The translations under genes were made by a program, and so were the position numbers. DNA of 64,000 nt, taken from contig JAUCBJ010000530.1 of the NCBI GenBank assembly GCA_032718475.1, positions 1-64,000 on the forward strand, read 5' to 3'. The DNA comes from Nemertoderma westbladi (taxonomy: Eukaryota; Xenacoelomorpha; Nemertodermatida; Nemertodermatidae). Positions 1 through 10,988 of the stretch are shown here, one piece after another; the first letter of the stretch is position 1, and each line of letters begins with the position of its first letter. The notes beneath the pieces are model-generated. The model was not told the origin of the DNA. It did not search any database and worked only from the letters and a program-made list of their open reading frames with translations.

Positions 1-2
1 GC

Positions 3-350
3 GCCCGCGAACGCGAGTTGGAAAGAACCATTAAACCAAGGAAGTTTCTAACTGCCTATGGTCCACCCACGGCCCTCGTTCAGACCACTCGTAGAGGACC
101 CGTAAGAGCGGCTGTCTTGAAACGAGCTCTCAAAGCCGTTAGACCCCTCTCCCCGGACGTTGATGTCAATCAACCCGGTACTTCGACCGGCGGATATACC
201 GATCGTAATCCCATACCTTCTGATGCAATCATATTGCACCCTTCACCCAGGAGTTATAGCCCTCCTCGTAAAGTGGCTCGCCCCAAAGAGAAAAGGACTC
301 TTGCTAGCTTTAAAAAACTGCGTAAACGCCGTCCGCGCAAGAAAGACTAA
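3..350 (+). CDS. 3' terminal exon of an unrecognised gene, basic C-terminus
   Basis: An open frame runs from the window edge to a TAA at 348-350. It has no ATG near its start, so it is taken as the end of a gene that begins before the window. The first residues (ARERELER) look like the end of a coiled coil. The rest is low complexity, rich in Pro, Ser and Arg, and ends in a strongly basic tail (KKLRKRRPRKKD) that could be a nuclear localisation or nucleic-acid-binding tail. GC content and codon use are higher than in the flanking AT-rich DNA, which supports real coding. No family is recognised. It could belong to the same gene as the UBAN exon at 10266 as an alternative last exon, since both have a charged coil followed by a basic tail, but nothing in the sequence proves it. 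Confidence 0.5.
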   Translation, partial: ARERELERTIKPRKFLTAYGPPTALVQTTRRGPVRAAVLKRALKAVRPLSPDVDVNQPGTSTGGYTDRNPIPSDAIILHPSPRSYSPPRKVARPKEKRTLASFKKLRKRRPRKKD

Positions 351-1656
351 CTGTTTAGAGTATTTTTATATTTTAGAAACTGTGATTTTGTATATTTTAT
401 AGACTTAAATCCCATTTTCTGGGAGCGGTGTAAAAGCTTTTGTGGGATAACTGATTCGTTTGCCTTGCTGGCCAGTTCCCCCCCGGTCGCTAGAATACTC
501 TAAAAGGGATCTATAGCTAAAATAGTGCAAGCTACCAGCTTATTGGCTGATGTGCTGTACGAAGGTATCTGGGCTCCGTTTAATCGGCCAACCAGCTTAG
601 GGAGGTTGCCTCAGCCTTGCTGTCCGTATCGGCCAATAGAATTTGAGTGGGCGTTGATTTTGACCTATCCCAGAGCTACTGAACTGAATTTTCCTATCTC
701 ACTGCTCATCCTCTGTGTTGGACGGGAGCTTCGGGGAATAAGGGTGGTTGGTATCCTCGTATAGTCTGGTAGTCATATGATTCTTTATATGATTCTGTTG
801 TTGTGTTCCCATTTTTCGCCATAACACCGGCTTTTGGGAAGAACTCTAGTAAAACTGCTTAAATTATCGAAAGTATAACTGTTATCCTATCAACCTACCG
901 ACCTATCTAACTAACTCACTGGTAATCATATTATTCTTCCGAACTTTACTTATTAATTATATTGTTTGTACTGTTATTTACCGTCAGTTATTAATTGTAT
1001 CTATTTGTTGATGAATTATTGCCCTTTGGAGAATACGGATAAATCACCCAAATTCCCAATTTTCTTGATACACTACAGGTTAGAGAGACAGGCTATACAT
1101 AACAATTGCGATTTATATTAATGTGGTGTGTATTGAATCTAATGTTATTTAGCAGACACTACATGAGTCAATTGCTGCTCTCTTTATGTGTGATCAAATT
1201 TACTGACGGTCGGCAGAATAGTGTGCATGATTGTGATTGGTAACAAAGCATTTCCTAAAGAATGCGCTTTATACTTTAATCATAAGCAGTATCGTTGCGT
1301 TTAGTATAAGTCCTAGTTCTGTTTAAATAGATAGAGCGCCACGTCCTAAAGGAACTGTTAATATTTCCCGAAAGCCAATAATATCTGTTAGAAATTAATT
1401 ATTAACGATCAATCGAATAATACAGTAGGTTTACACTGCAACCTTACACTGCAATAATAATAATTTAAGCATCCGAATTCAGCCTCCCGGGTGTAGATCC
1501 ATCGGGTGAATGATCGCGCATGGGCTGGCTTCGGTTAATGTTTTGTTTATTAGCATAAAATATTGTCGTATGCTAAAGGTGTTTTAATTAACTAAAAGAC
1601 ATATAAATTTTGGCAGGTTAAACTGCTAAAGGTCTTCAAAAGCGCGAACAGTACCG
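351..1656. other. non-coding stretch, nothing recognised
   Basis: AT-rich DNA downstream of the first exon. No convincing exon, RNA gene or element end was seen; short open frames here lack coding character. Confidence 0.4.
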
Positions 1657-1943
1657 GTATATACTTACCCCAAGTGAAGTATATACTTACTCCATGTGAA
1701 GTATATACTTACTCCATGTGAAGTATATACTTACTCCATGTGAAGTATATACTTACTCCATGTGAAGTATATACTTACTCCATGTGAAGTATATACTTAC
1801 CCCATGTGAAGTATATACTTACTCCATGTGAAGTATATACTTACTCCATGTGAAGTATATACTTACTCCATGTGAAGTATATACTTACCCCATGTGAAGT
1901 ATATACTTACTCCATGTGAAGTATATACTTACTCCATGTGAAT
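1657..1943. repeat. 22-bp minisatellite, about 13 copies
   Basis: Head-to-tail copies of a 22-bp unit with core agtatatacttactccatg. Units are nearly identical; the visible variants replace ctcc with cccc in a few units. The low divergence suggests recent expansion or homogenisation. There are no spacers, so it is not a CRISPR. Confidence 0.95.
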
Positions 1944-2983
1944 AATACCGAGTTTTCACTAAAAACCCAGGATAAAGAATGGCTGATCTAAATAAAACAA
2001 TAAATCAATTAGTATCTGTTTAGTTTACACAATATAAATAAGCGTTATAAAACACTCAATAAGGAGAAAATTAATAAATAAAATTACAATAAATTTCAAC
2101 CAAAAAGTGAAACCTCGTTCTTCTCTTCACATCCTTTAAATGGATGCATATAGGTAGGTAGATGTACTTTAGTCAGTCTACATTTGTTAATGAATCTGGC
2201 AGTCTTAACAAAACGGATATGACAGCCATCTTATAGAAAGTAAATAATAATTGTATAAATTTAATTGTAAGAAATTGAAAATTTATCACAAATTTTGCAA
2301 TGGTAAAATACTCCAATAATTTATGTGAAATCCACTGTATTAGAGAGACTACATTTTCGTGTTGCCTATCGACGTCAAAAGAGTAAATGTAATAGCCAAG
2401 AGAGAGGTGCGAGGTGCCTTCCGGGTTGCCTCGGTGATTCGTGTCTCACAGGTTCACCCATAACTTTACTGCATTTTGATATCCGCACAACTTTGAAGTC
2501 ACATATCCACTTCACTGCCGCCATACGATTGACTATACGTAGTTACTCTTACTAAGCAGTGAGTATAATACAGGATATACTAGTATACAGGAGTATAATT
2601 ACGAAAAGCAACATAAGTGTAGAAGTATATAGTTATCGGTTAAGGGAAATAAAGTTGAAAAAACTATAAACAAATTATTTCCCATCGCGGAACATTTCAC
2701 AGAGCAGAAGAACAACACTACAGTAAGAAGTAAGCAAAACCGTAAGTATATTTAACAAATATACTTATATTGGAATCCAATATTATTACTGGAAATTTGA
2801 TTTAGTATTTAGCGAATTGGTAATATTAATTTGGGGAATTACACGGTTACTGTCTTTGATATTACTAATCATTACTATAAATATTTATTTAAAGAAGTCA
2901 TATGCTATTTAAAATTTACAGGAATTTCTCTATGCATGATTCTTAGAGGATATTTCTTAATCATTATAAGAGTGTAAGATCTC
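1944..2983. other. AT-rich non-coding stretch
   Basis: No exon with splice sites and no mobile-element ends were identified. Confidence 0.35.
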
Positions 2984-3586
2984 TGTGGGGCGAGACACGT
3001 AGTCGGCGAGCCTTTGCATACGGTTCATATAGGGCAAATGGGGCATGTCCGTCTGTCTGTCCGTCTGTCTGGTAAATGTTTGAACGCGAATTTCTCGGCA
3101 TCGCTCGTTCGGAATTGAACCAAACTTAGTAGGTAAGTAGTAGAGAGAAAGTTTAGAAAGTTTGTAAAGTTTGGTGAAAAATCATGCAGTCTGACGTCAG
3201 CTACGACAGATTATGTGGTTTTTAGAAAATGTTAAATTTCTCGGGAAGGCCTCATTTTACTGAGCTGAAATTTTGGTGGCCTGTAGAGAATAATGAAGTC
3301 TATCTTTTACGAAATTGAAAAGTTAAGACATTTAATTGGGGTTCCGCTAGAGACTCAGAAGTAATGACATAGGCCTACCGGTACGGTACTGCTGTACAGT
3401 GCTGCACTGGTAAGTACGAAATTGCAGAATAACAATTTGACACCACCTAGCGGATTAACATATGATTGTATATCGAATGAATACATTTATAGCATGGGAT
3501 ATGGGGTCCAAACTAGACATGCCCAATTTGCTCTATATGAACCGTATGTCAAGGCTTGTCGACTACGTGCTGCGCGAAGTCCCCAC
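2984..3586. mobile_element. foldback / TIR element, family A, copy 1
   Basis: The left end (2984-3051) and right end (about 3513-3586) are inverted copies of each other: the stretch with core gaaccgtatg, flanked by cgactacg and catgccc, reappears in reverse complement on the other side. The interior has a gtctgtccgtctgtctg repeat and a stretch around 3091-3130 (aattgaaccaaacttagta) that recurs at about 9748 and 15242, so this is a dispersed family. No transposase is encoded, as in non-autonomous elements. The superfamily is not assigned; a target duplication was not resolved. Confidence 0.65.
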
Positions 3587-4795
3587 GAACGTGTTGCAAT
3601 GATTATAGGTTGTGTGTCTACCAACAGGAAGTTTTACAAGACATCGTTAGTTCAGAGAACTAATCCCAAATTGTACATCTATAATCCCCAATCTATGGTG
3701 ATTATAGTTTATGACCGGGAAAGCAGAAGCTTAATCTCGTAGGATGATATGAACCATAACTGAACATGTCTGTTACGGCTGTACAAATTTAATAAGGCCT
3801 GGAATAAGGGGAGCAGGATGCCGAATTAATTACTTACAATACCAAACAGCTGCTTCCGAACTAATGGGTTACTTACTGTCGAAACGAAATTCTACATTGT
3901 TCGAATGCAAATTATCAACTCACATTAAGTTTTTAACTAACCTACATCCCTCCTCACGGTACCATATAAAATATCATTCAGCCTGAGTACTGATGGTTCC
4001 TTTACATTGGTTAGCCGTAGCCGTATTGACATAGACAGACGCGGAGTTAAGTAATTGTATCGTCACCTGTAGGCCTATTAGTAGGTCAGTTTGTTTATCA
4101 GACATACTGTAGTATCTAGTCGAACAAACACGTTTAAGTTTAAAAATTTGTAATAGGGAGGTGATTTTGGGGAATCCATAAATTTGAGGTTCGAGGGTGT
4201 TTTGGTCTTTTTGGTCACGTTTTGATGGTTTGGTAACTGGCTGGATTATGACTTCTACCAGTCCAGCCATCTATGTTTATCCATAGGCAAGGCAGTTCAT
4301 GGGGGGTGTTTATTTAAGTTAGGGCGGTAAGGCCCGTGCTCCTCTGGCAACTCATAAAGTCGTACAGTAAGTCATCAATTGATTTCAGATTTTGTCTGAG
4401 TCTGTATGTCAAAATTACAGCTCCGGTGCTCCACTGGTAAGACTTTAAGCGATAAGACATTTGTTGCCCTTGGAGTAGATGCATGCCCTCCGCTGCGCTT
4501 CGGGTAAACACCGCGGTAAATAACACGTAAAATAACTAAAAACCTTGGTAATATATATTGATGGGTCTGGGACAGTATGTAGCCAACAGGTCAGTAGCTC
4601 GTGTTTTTTAGTGTTTTTTTTATATTGGCAAATGTTCTACTGTAGAACCTTAGTAGTATTATTTATATCTATCTATCTTATTTATATCTATATATTATTT
4701 GTATCTAGTGGTTTTTAACTAGCTCAGTATTTTTTGAAAATAAAAAAATAATTGCTTTTTTACTAATGTTCTAGAACATTAAACATCTGTCCGGG
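3587..4795. other. non-coding stretch before the LINE-minisatellite region
   Basis: No gene seen. Near 4320-4450 two related blocks (cgtgctcctctgg and cggtgctccactgg contexts) suggest a small old local duplication. Confidence 0.3.
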
Positions 4796-5010
4796 GTGCT
4801 TACTGTCCAGAGGCTACTGTCCGTGGGCTACTGTCCGGGGGACTACTGTCCGGGGTGCTTACTGCCCTTGGGGCTACTGTCCGGGTGCTATTGTCCGGGG
4901 TGCTACTGTCTGGAGGACTACTGTCCGGGGTGCTACTGTCCAGAGGCTACTGTCCGTGGGCTACTGTCCGGGGGACTACTGTCTGGGGTGGTACTGTCCG
5001 GGGGGCAATC
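4788..5010. repeat. 16-bp-type minisatellite, left of LINE copy 1
   Basis: Imperfect tandem copies of a unit with core gctactgtccggggg, about 15-17 bp each. The same unit in the same orientation resumes right after the LINE at 7985, so the LINE sits inside, or was captured with, the array. Confidence 0.9.
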
Positions 5011-7944
5011 ACCGGGCACAATCGGCCTCACAGGCGTCAGTTAACTCCTGACCGGCTGCCTGTCTCACCCCCTACTGGAGAGAGAGCAGCCAACAATTCT
5101 TTGAGTCCCTTTCCTGATGACCTTTCTGGCCCAAACCCTGGGTCACCAGGAAGGCCAGATTGTGATGGGGAGAGGGATTCTGGAGTTGGAGGCTACTCTC
5201 ATGTTCCACCCCGACCAACAAAATTGGTGAATCTGAGGCAAGTCACAAGACTAGCCTCAGTAAACACCCTAACACTCGGGTCCCCAATGCGACAAGGTGA
5301 GCTGACTGCCTTGGCAGATAAGCTTTCTCTTAGCGCAGTGGGTGTTCAAGAGCACCGAATGCAGACTGGACAGACTGATGAGGTTCTGATTAAGGACATG
5401 GGGGGCGGTTGGCGACTCGCCCTCGCGTCAGCAGATGATAGTGGCAATGGTGGAATTGGTCTATTGATGAATCCAACTGCACATGCAGCATTGGACAAAA
5501 TAGACCAAATCTCTAACCGCAACATCCGTTGCCACTTCTCATGTTCTGGAAGACTGGCTAAGAAGTTTCCTAAGGTGGTTCTGATTGTGTGCTACTCTCC
5601 AACTAGTGTTGCCCCTGTAGAGGAGGTGGAAAATTTCTACCACAATCTACAAGCAGCTAATGATGGAGTGGATCAGCATGCATTCTTAACATTCCTGGGA
5701 GACTTTAATGCAAGTCTGCATCAATCACCTACATCGCCCTGGGTCTATAGCAATAGTGTTAACCGAAATTCTGTCCATCTTCAGGATTTTATCTCTGGAA
5801 ATGGATTGTTTTCGGCTGGAACCCAGTTCAAGAAGCGAACTGGAAAGCTATGGACTCATAGTGGACCCAGTGGTCACAAGTCCCAGATAGACCATATTCT
5901 GTTTCGTAGGAAATACAGGAGCTCTATACAAGACTGTAATGCATTTACACTTCGACCCTTCTCCAGTGATCACCGCCTTATTGTGGCCAAGGTAAGACTT
6001 AGTCTGCGTGCTAGCAGAACAACGAAATCTGCCTTTCCGCGGCATGACTGGTCCTCTCTGTTGCAACAGCCAAGTGTGAGATCCAGCTTCACACTACAGC
6101 TGAGCAACAGGTATGAGGCTCTTGCCTCTGAGGCGGCAGATCACTGTGAGGGCTATACTGCTTTTACAGAAGCAGTTAAGTTAGCAGCTGCAGAAACAGT
6201 TCCTGTATACCCTCGAAACAGGAAAAGGGCCCCCTGGACTGACAACAAAATTCAGAAGTGCCGAAATGACCTTCATAAGGCGCAGAAAGAGTCCCGACTC
6301 AAACAGTCTACAGCGGCCAAGAATGCAGTTAAGGCTGCATCTAGGTCCCTGAACAGGCAGTACTCTGCTAATCTACAGGAGCTAATAAACCAACAGGTTG
6401 ATGCCATCAATGATGCTGACGACAGCAGGCAATCATCCCAGGCATGGAAATCGATCAATCTGCTTACTGGGCGGAAAAGCCAACCAACCACCAAGGTTAA
6501 GGCTGAATCACCAGCCGATCGCCTCAATGGTTGGAAAGCCCACTTTGAAAAGCTCCTCAATAATGACAGGGTATTGCCTGATAACTTTATAGAAGTAAAA
6601 GTGTCTGAGTCTGTACTCCCAGATATTCCCATTGGCGATATCTCTTTTGCAGAAGTGAAGGCTGCTGCAAAGAGCATTAAGACCAATTGGGATCCCATTG
6701 AGAGACTGCTCCGTGGAAATCAGAATGGGTTCCGTAAAGGTCGTGGGACCATGGAGCCCATTTTGGCACTTAGAAGGATAATTGAAGAGTTATCAAAAAA
6801 GAAAGACAGGCATCTGGCTGTTATCTTTGTTGACTTCTTCAAGGCCTTTGATTCAGTCTCTCGCTCACGTATGTTCAGCATACTTTCATTATATGGGATT
6901 CCTGATGAAATTATTGCAGCAATCAGATCAGTATACGATGGTTCGACAACATTTGTGTCTACTGTTGACGGTGACACAGAACCATTTGAAGTGTTATGGG
7001 GCGTCCTCCAAGGAGACACACTTGCACCATTCTTGTTCATTATTGTGGTTGACTATGTTCTACGCATGTCCTTGGATCATTATAATGATGATGGGGTGAT
7101 GATAACTCCACCTACTGGCTCCAGAAGTCGAGGAAATCCTGCCAAGTACCTAACTGATCTAGACTTTGCTGATGACTTAGGAGTACTCTCAGAATCATTA
7201 GAGGGAGCCCAACGGCTCCTCAGCTCATTAGAACATGCTGCTTCTAGTGTTGGTCTTTTTATTAACTCCAGAAAGACCAAAATTCTGACAGTTAACTTTG
7301 AAAGTCCTCAGCAAGTCTCTGATCGGATGAGCATAAGCTCAAAGGATGGTATGCTTGAGCATGTGGACGACTTCTGTTACCTGGGATCATGGATCTGGAA
7401 GTCAGGTGAGGACCTTCGAATACGTAAGGGAAAGGCATGGGCAGCCTTGAATAGGCTTTCCAGGATTTGGAAGTCACCGAGAATTAATCGGAAACTTAAG
7501 GTCCGATTATTTAGAGCAGCAGTAGTTCCAGTACTCCTCTACGGGAGTCCATGCTGGGCTCTAACTGCTGAGGACACCAAATCTCTGGATGGCACATTCA
7601 CAAGAATGCTACGCCGGGTTCATTGTGCCAAGTACAATGCACACATCTCCAACCAGACACTATATAACATTGGAGGTGTCTCATTGGTTCCCCCAAGCTT
7701 GACACTAGAACAAAATCGCCTCCGCTTTGCAGGACATTGCTTTCGCCGTGAGGATCAGCCAGTGCATAATCTTGTACTTTGGCAGCCTCATGGAGTGAAT
7801 AAGCATGGTGGACAGCCCATGACTTTCTTGAGACGCATCTTAAAGGACACTGGCCTTAAAGATGCGGATGATCTAGCAAATGTCATGGGTGATAGGGAGT
7901 TGTGGCGGTGCAATTTTGTTGACAAGCCGGCACAGCATTCTTAA
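5001..7944 (+). pseudogene. LINE endonuclease-reverse transcriptase ORF with an internal in-frame deletion
   Basis: One long frame encodes an apurinic endonuclease domain followed by a reverse transcriptase. Endonuclease signatures are VGVQEHR (about 5340), LGDFN (about 5695), QIDHILF (about 5885) and SSDHRL (about 5962). RT signatures are VDFFKAFDS (about 6829), GVLQGDTLAPFLF (about 7000) and LDFADD (about 7160), followed by a thumb region with YLGSWI and LLYGSPCW. The open frame extends upstream through the minisatellite, so the true start is unclear; homology with copy 2 suggests the natural ATG lies further 5' and is missing here. Around 6685 the frame jumps from KSIKTN to DPIERLL; copy 2 has the conserved early RT block there (NRASGVDGVPPEVFK onward). 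RT motifs are therefore missing and the protein should be inactive despite the long frame. The clade is not assigned; the style resembles RTE-like elements. Confidence 0.8.
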
Positions 7945-7984
7945 AAATGCAGCTGCAATGCAGCATGCTGATCCTAGTAGTAGT
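5001..7984 (+). mobile_element. APE-type non-LTR retrotransposon (LINE), family 1 copy 1
   Basis: Homology to copy 2 (30 kb) begins at about 5001 in the motif caatcggcctcacaggcg and ends in a gatcctagtagtagtag tail at about 7970-7984. Copy 1 therefore lacks the upstream 5' UTR present in copy 2. It is embedded in a GC-rich minisatellite. A target duplication cannot be resolved inside the repeat. Confidence 0.85.
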
Positions 7985-8390
7985 AGTACTGTCTTTGGGG
8001 CTACTATCCGGGGGCTAACTGACTTTGTGGGTACTGTAAGGGGGGCTACTGTCCGGGGGGCTACTGTCCAGGAGACTACTGTCCGGGGGGCTACTGTTCG
8101 GGGTGCTACTGTCTGGGGACTACTGTCCGGGGGGCTACTGTCCAGGGGCTACTGTCCAGGGGCTACTGTCTGGGGGGCTACTGTCCGGGGGGCTACTGTC
8201 CGTGGGCTACTGTCCGCGGGCTAGTGTCCGGGGGGCCACTGTATGGGGGGCTACTGTCCGGGGGGCTACTGTACGCAGGCTACTGTCGGGGGTCTACTAT
8301 CCGGGGGGCTAGGCCGTACTATCTTTGGGACTACTGTCCGGGGGGCTACTGTCCAGGGGTCTACTGTCCGGGAGATACTGTCATAAAACT
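7985..8390. repeat. 16-bp-type minisatellite, right of LINE copy 1
   Basis: About 24 imperfect copies of a unit with core ggggggctactgtcc, in the same orientation as the array at 4788-5010. Units vary in the length of the G run and by single substitutions. Confidence 0.9.
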
Positions 8391-8413
8391 AGGTATGATA
8401 ATGGTGCAGAATG

Positions 8414-8679
8414 TACGGTGGCTGAATTGTGCCACTTAATACTTTTTTTTATTTATTTTTTTAAGGGACTTTTTGGTCGACCAAAAAGTACTTTTTGGTC
8501 GACCAAAAAGTACTTTTTGGTCGACCAATAAGTACTCTTTGGTCGACCAATAAGTCGACTTTTTGGTCGACCAAAAAGTACTTTTTGGTCGACCAATAAG
8601 TCGACTTTTTGGTCGACCAAAAAGTCCCTTAAAAAAATAAATAAAAAAAAGTATTAAGTGGCACAATTCAGCCACCGTA
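8414..8679. mobile_element. 266-bp near-perfect foldback element with 6-bp target duplication
   Basis: The ends tacggtggctgaattg and caattcagccaccgta are exact reverse complements, and the arms continue inward through an AT-rich stretch. The centre holds tandem palindromes built on ttttggtcgaccaaaa. Each end is flanked by agaatg (8408-8413 and 8680-8685), which fits a target-site duplication. No coding capacity, so it is a MITE or foldback element. Confidence 0.85.
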
Positions 8680-8685
8680 AGAATG

Positions 8686-9640
8686 TCCAAATCCATTTGA
8701 TGATATTTCTACGACTACGATCAGCTGTTGTGTTCAGCTTAAGAGTATTATTGTATGTTCACCAACTCCCCATAGCACCAATTACCCTGATGGCCATGGC
8801 CTATCTATCCCAAAGGCCTGATTGCTGGCCTGAGTACGGCCTGGCTGATACCAAATCGGTCCTGAAATTGAAAATTAACTATATTATGCCATGGAAGCGC
8901 TTTATATATATAATAGAATTAAAATGTTTAATATACTGTATTGAGATCGGAGATTGTATAGAGGCAGTCAAACACAGTTCACCCGTTGCACGCACATGGT
9001 GGCCTTAGGGCGTTACCGTTATAAATAAAAATTTAGTTAATGATGTAAAGTACCTGCACAGCTCTAGAGAACGGATGTATGTTAGTTCGTTCTGTATTGT
9101 AGTGTAAGAGCCGTGAAGGTTTGAATAGCATAATACTACCACAGTATATCTTCTGGGTGGATATGGTGTGCTGCACATTTGATCTGAAGAGCTCACAGGG
9201 GTGGATGCCGAACGCGTACAGTAGTGTACATCATATGAAAGCAGCACACACATGGGAGGGATACTATTCAGTTTAGAGTTAAAGTGAAAGGATTACCATT
9301 AATTGCGCAATCCCGCTGATGTTGTAAGCCTTGACATTGTTCCCCAAGCTCGAAGCTCTCGAATTATAGCGATAATTATATACCAAATGAGGGCAATATA
9401 TCAATAATACGGCTTCGTAACAATATGGGTGGGTAGATGACAACATGTTGTTACTGCGACTGCTACTTATAAAATCAAAATCCAATTTGGGTTCAATGAG
9501 TAAATCGATGAATAATCCAACCTTTTAAGTCTAAAGTTAGGTTTTTGAATATTGGAATTAAGTTATAATAAATAAAATAAGCTATAATAAGTTTATTTTT
9601 TAATGTAAATCAAAATATTTATCAAGTCAGATCTGCTAAG
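8686..9640. other. non-coding stretch
   Basis: No exon, RNA gene or element ends recognised. Confidence 0.35.
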
Positions 9641-10041
9641 ACTGGGGCGAGCCACGAAAGTAAGCGAGCTTAGCACACGGGTGGGTACCACTAACTCAAT
9701 CGCACAATCGGTGCGTCTGTTGTTCTGTCCGTGTCCTATTTTAAACGTTAATAACTCGGCCATTCCTCTGTGTAATCTATCCAAACTTGGTACACATGTT
9801 GTTTGGCAAAAGTTTATAAATTTTCAAAGTTGAATTTGTGTGTGGACTTCGAAAAGCTAAGATATTACAGTAGCAGTTTTGTACAGATTAGGAGGGAGGT
9901 TGAATGGGGAGGAACTTTCCCCTCTTCATTGATTTATTGGCGGTTTGGTGAAATTTCTTAAATACCGATTTTGGGATAGAATTGCTCAATTTTGATTTGT
10001 ATTTCATAACTGGGCCTCGTGCTGCGCGAAGGCCCCGCGAA
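9641..10041. mobile_element. foldback / TIR element, family A, copy 2
   Basis: Starts with ctggggcgagccacg and ends with a block containing gtgctgcgcgaaggcccc, matching the two ends of the copy at 2984-3586. The interior shares the ataactcgg...aacttggtac stretch with the copies near 3091 and 15242. It lies just 5' of the UBAN exon, in its upstream intron. Confidence 0.55.
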
Positions 10042-10265
10042 CAAAATAGATAAGAGGATAAACTAAAATGAAGTGATTGAGAGAATGAACGAACCGGTAG
10101 GTAAGTCTTGACCTCATACAGTAAATGCAGTAAGAAAGATTTACAGTGCACTCAGTATAATATCAGAATATACATCATCCATTATCCGTTCATCGTCCAA
10201 AAATTATCATCATAATTGTAATTTATACATAAAATATTCAATTTATTATATTCCTCTATTTCCAG

Positions 10266-10802
10266 TCGTACGAAGCTGATTTTCGAGCGGAGAAATCGGA
10301 GAAGGAAAACCTCCAGAAGACCATCAATGACTTAAAGGGAGAGATACACGCTCTTAAACTACAACTCGAGTCTGTTGCTAAAGGGAAGCATGATGCTGAG
10401 CAGAAATACGACGATCTCAAACGGGGAGGTCAGCTGTTGTACCCGACCCGGGTGAAACTGCCACCGGAGCCGTCGTACGCGGCTCCCGCTAACCCGACGC
10501 ATCACGGATTGTTCGACGATCCACCGCCGATGTCGTCAACGAAGCCCGCTTACGTGTCCCGTCGGAGCGCGTCGGTCGACATCACCAGCGCGGGGGGTTG
10601 GCGAACGGAGGAGCCGTTCGTACCGACGTTGGCTACGCTGGGAGGATTGTCGGAGGAGCACGAGGAAGAGGGAGAAAAAACTCGGAAGAAAAAGGCCAAG
10701 AAGAAGAAACCCTGGAGGTACACCGGCAAGTCTAAAAGCAAGAAGGAGTACTGGGACAGGGACAGTCAGACATCTGGGAACAACACTACCGACTCAGATT
10801 AA
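10266..10802 (+). CDS. terminal exon of a coiled-coil protein with UBAN-like ubiquitin-binding motif
   Basis: The frame opens directly after a tttccag splice acceptor (ends 10265) in phase 0 and runs 178 codons to TAA at 10800-10802. The first residues, SYEADFRAEKSEKENLQ, fit the UBAN pattern of the NEMO, optineurin and ABIN/TNIP families (Y-x-x-DF-x-x-E-R/K followed by a leucine-rich coil), which binds linear or K63 ubiquitin chains in NF-kB and autophagy signalling. About 55 residues of coiled coil follow, then a Pro-rich linker, an acidic stretch (EEHEEEGEK), a Lys-rich run and a Ser/Thr-rich tail. Upstream exons were not identified, so the full domain order is unknown. I do not assign an ortholog; TNIP-like is the most natural guess because the motif is close to the C-terminus without a visible zinc finger. 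Confidence 0.65.
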   Translation, partial: SYEADFRAEKSEKENLQKTINDLKGEIHALKLQLESVAKGKHDAEQKYDDLKRGGQLLYPTRVKLPPEPSYAAPANPTHHGLFDDPPPMSSTKPAYVSRRSASVDITSAGGWRTEEPFVPTLATLGGLSEEHEEEGEKTRKKKAKKKKPWRYTGKSKSKKEYWDRDSQTSGNNTTDSD

Positions 10803-10982
10803 CGAGTTGACTGATGACATCGCAAGCATTGAATAATGAATGGTGGACACCGTAATAACAGGGTAAACTGAGTAACCAATGATGTATGAGGTGATCATAC
10901 ATTAGTTCGACATTATTAAAAAGAATTGATAGATCTACTGTATGGTATATTTTCAAATGGATTTCTCTCAAATTGTCTGTAT

Positions 10983-10988
10983 AATAAA
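10983..10988 (+). promoter_or_regulatory. putative polyadenylation signal AATAAA
   Basis: AATAAA about 180 bases after the stop codon of the UBAN exon, at a sensible distance for its 3' end. Confidence 0.45.

Noticed and set aside
1657-1943. CRISPR array
   Set aside because: Units are directly adjacent without spacers, and the genome is eukaryotic.
4855-7944. Intact 1029-codon host gene
   Set aside because: The frame is a LINE polyprotein preceded by translated minisatellite and missing the early RT motifs.
4796-8531. Overlapping frames rich in LLSGG, YCPG and ATVRGAT
   Set aside because: They are translations of the GC-rich minisatellite in different frames. The repeat has no stop codons by chance and no sign of selection on protein.
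8436-8696. Open frame with repeated FGRPKSTFWSTK
   Set aside because: It is a translation of the tandem ggtcgacc palindromes in the foldback element.
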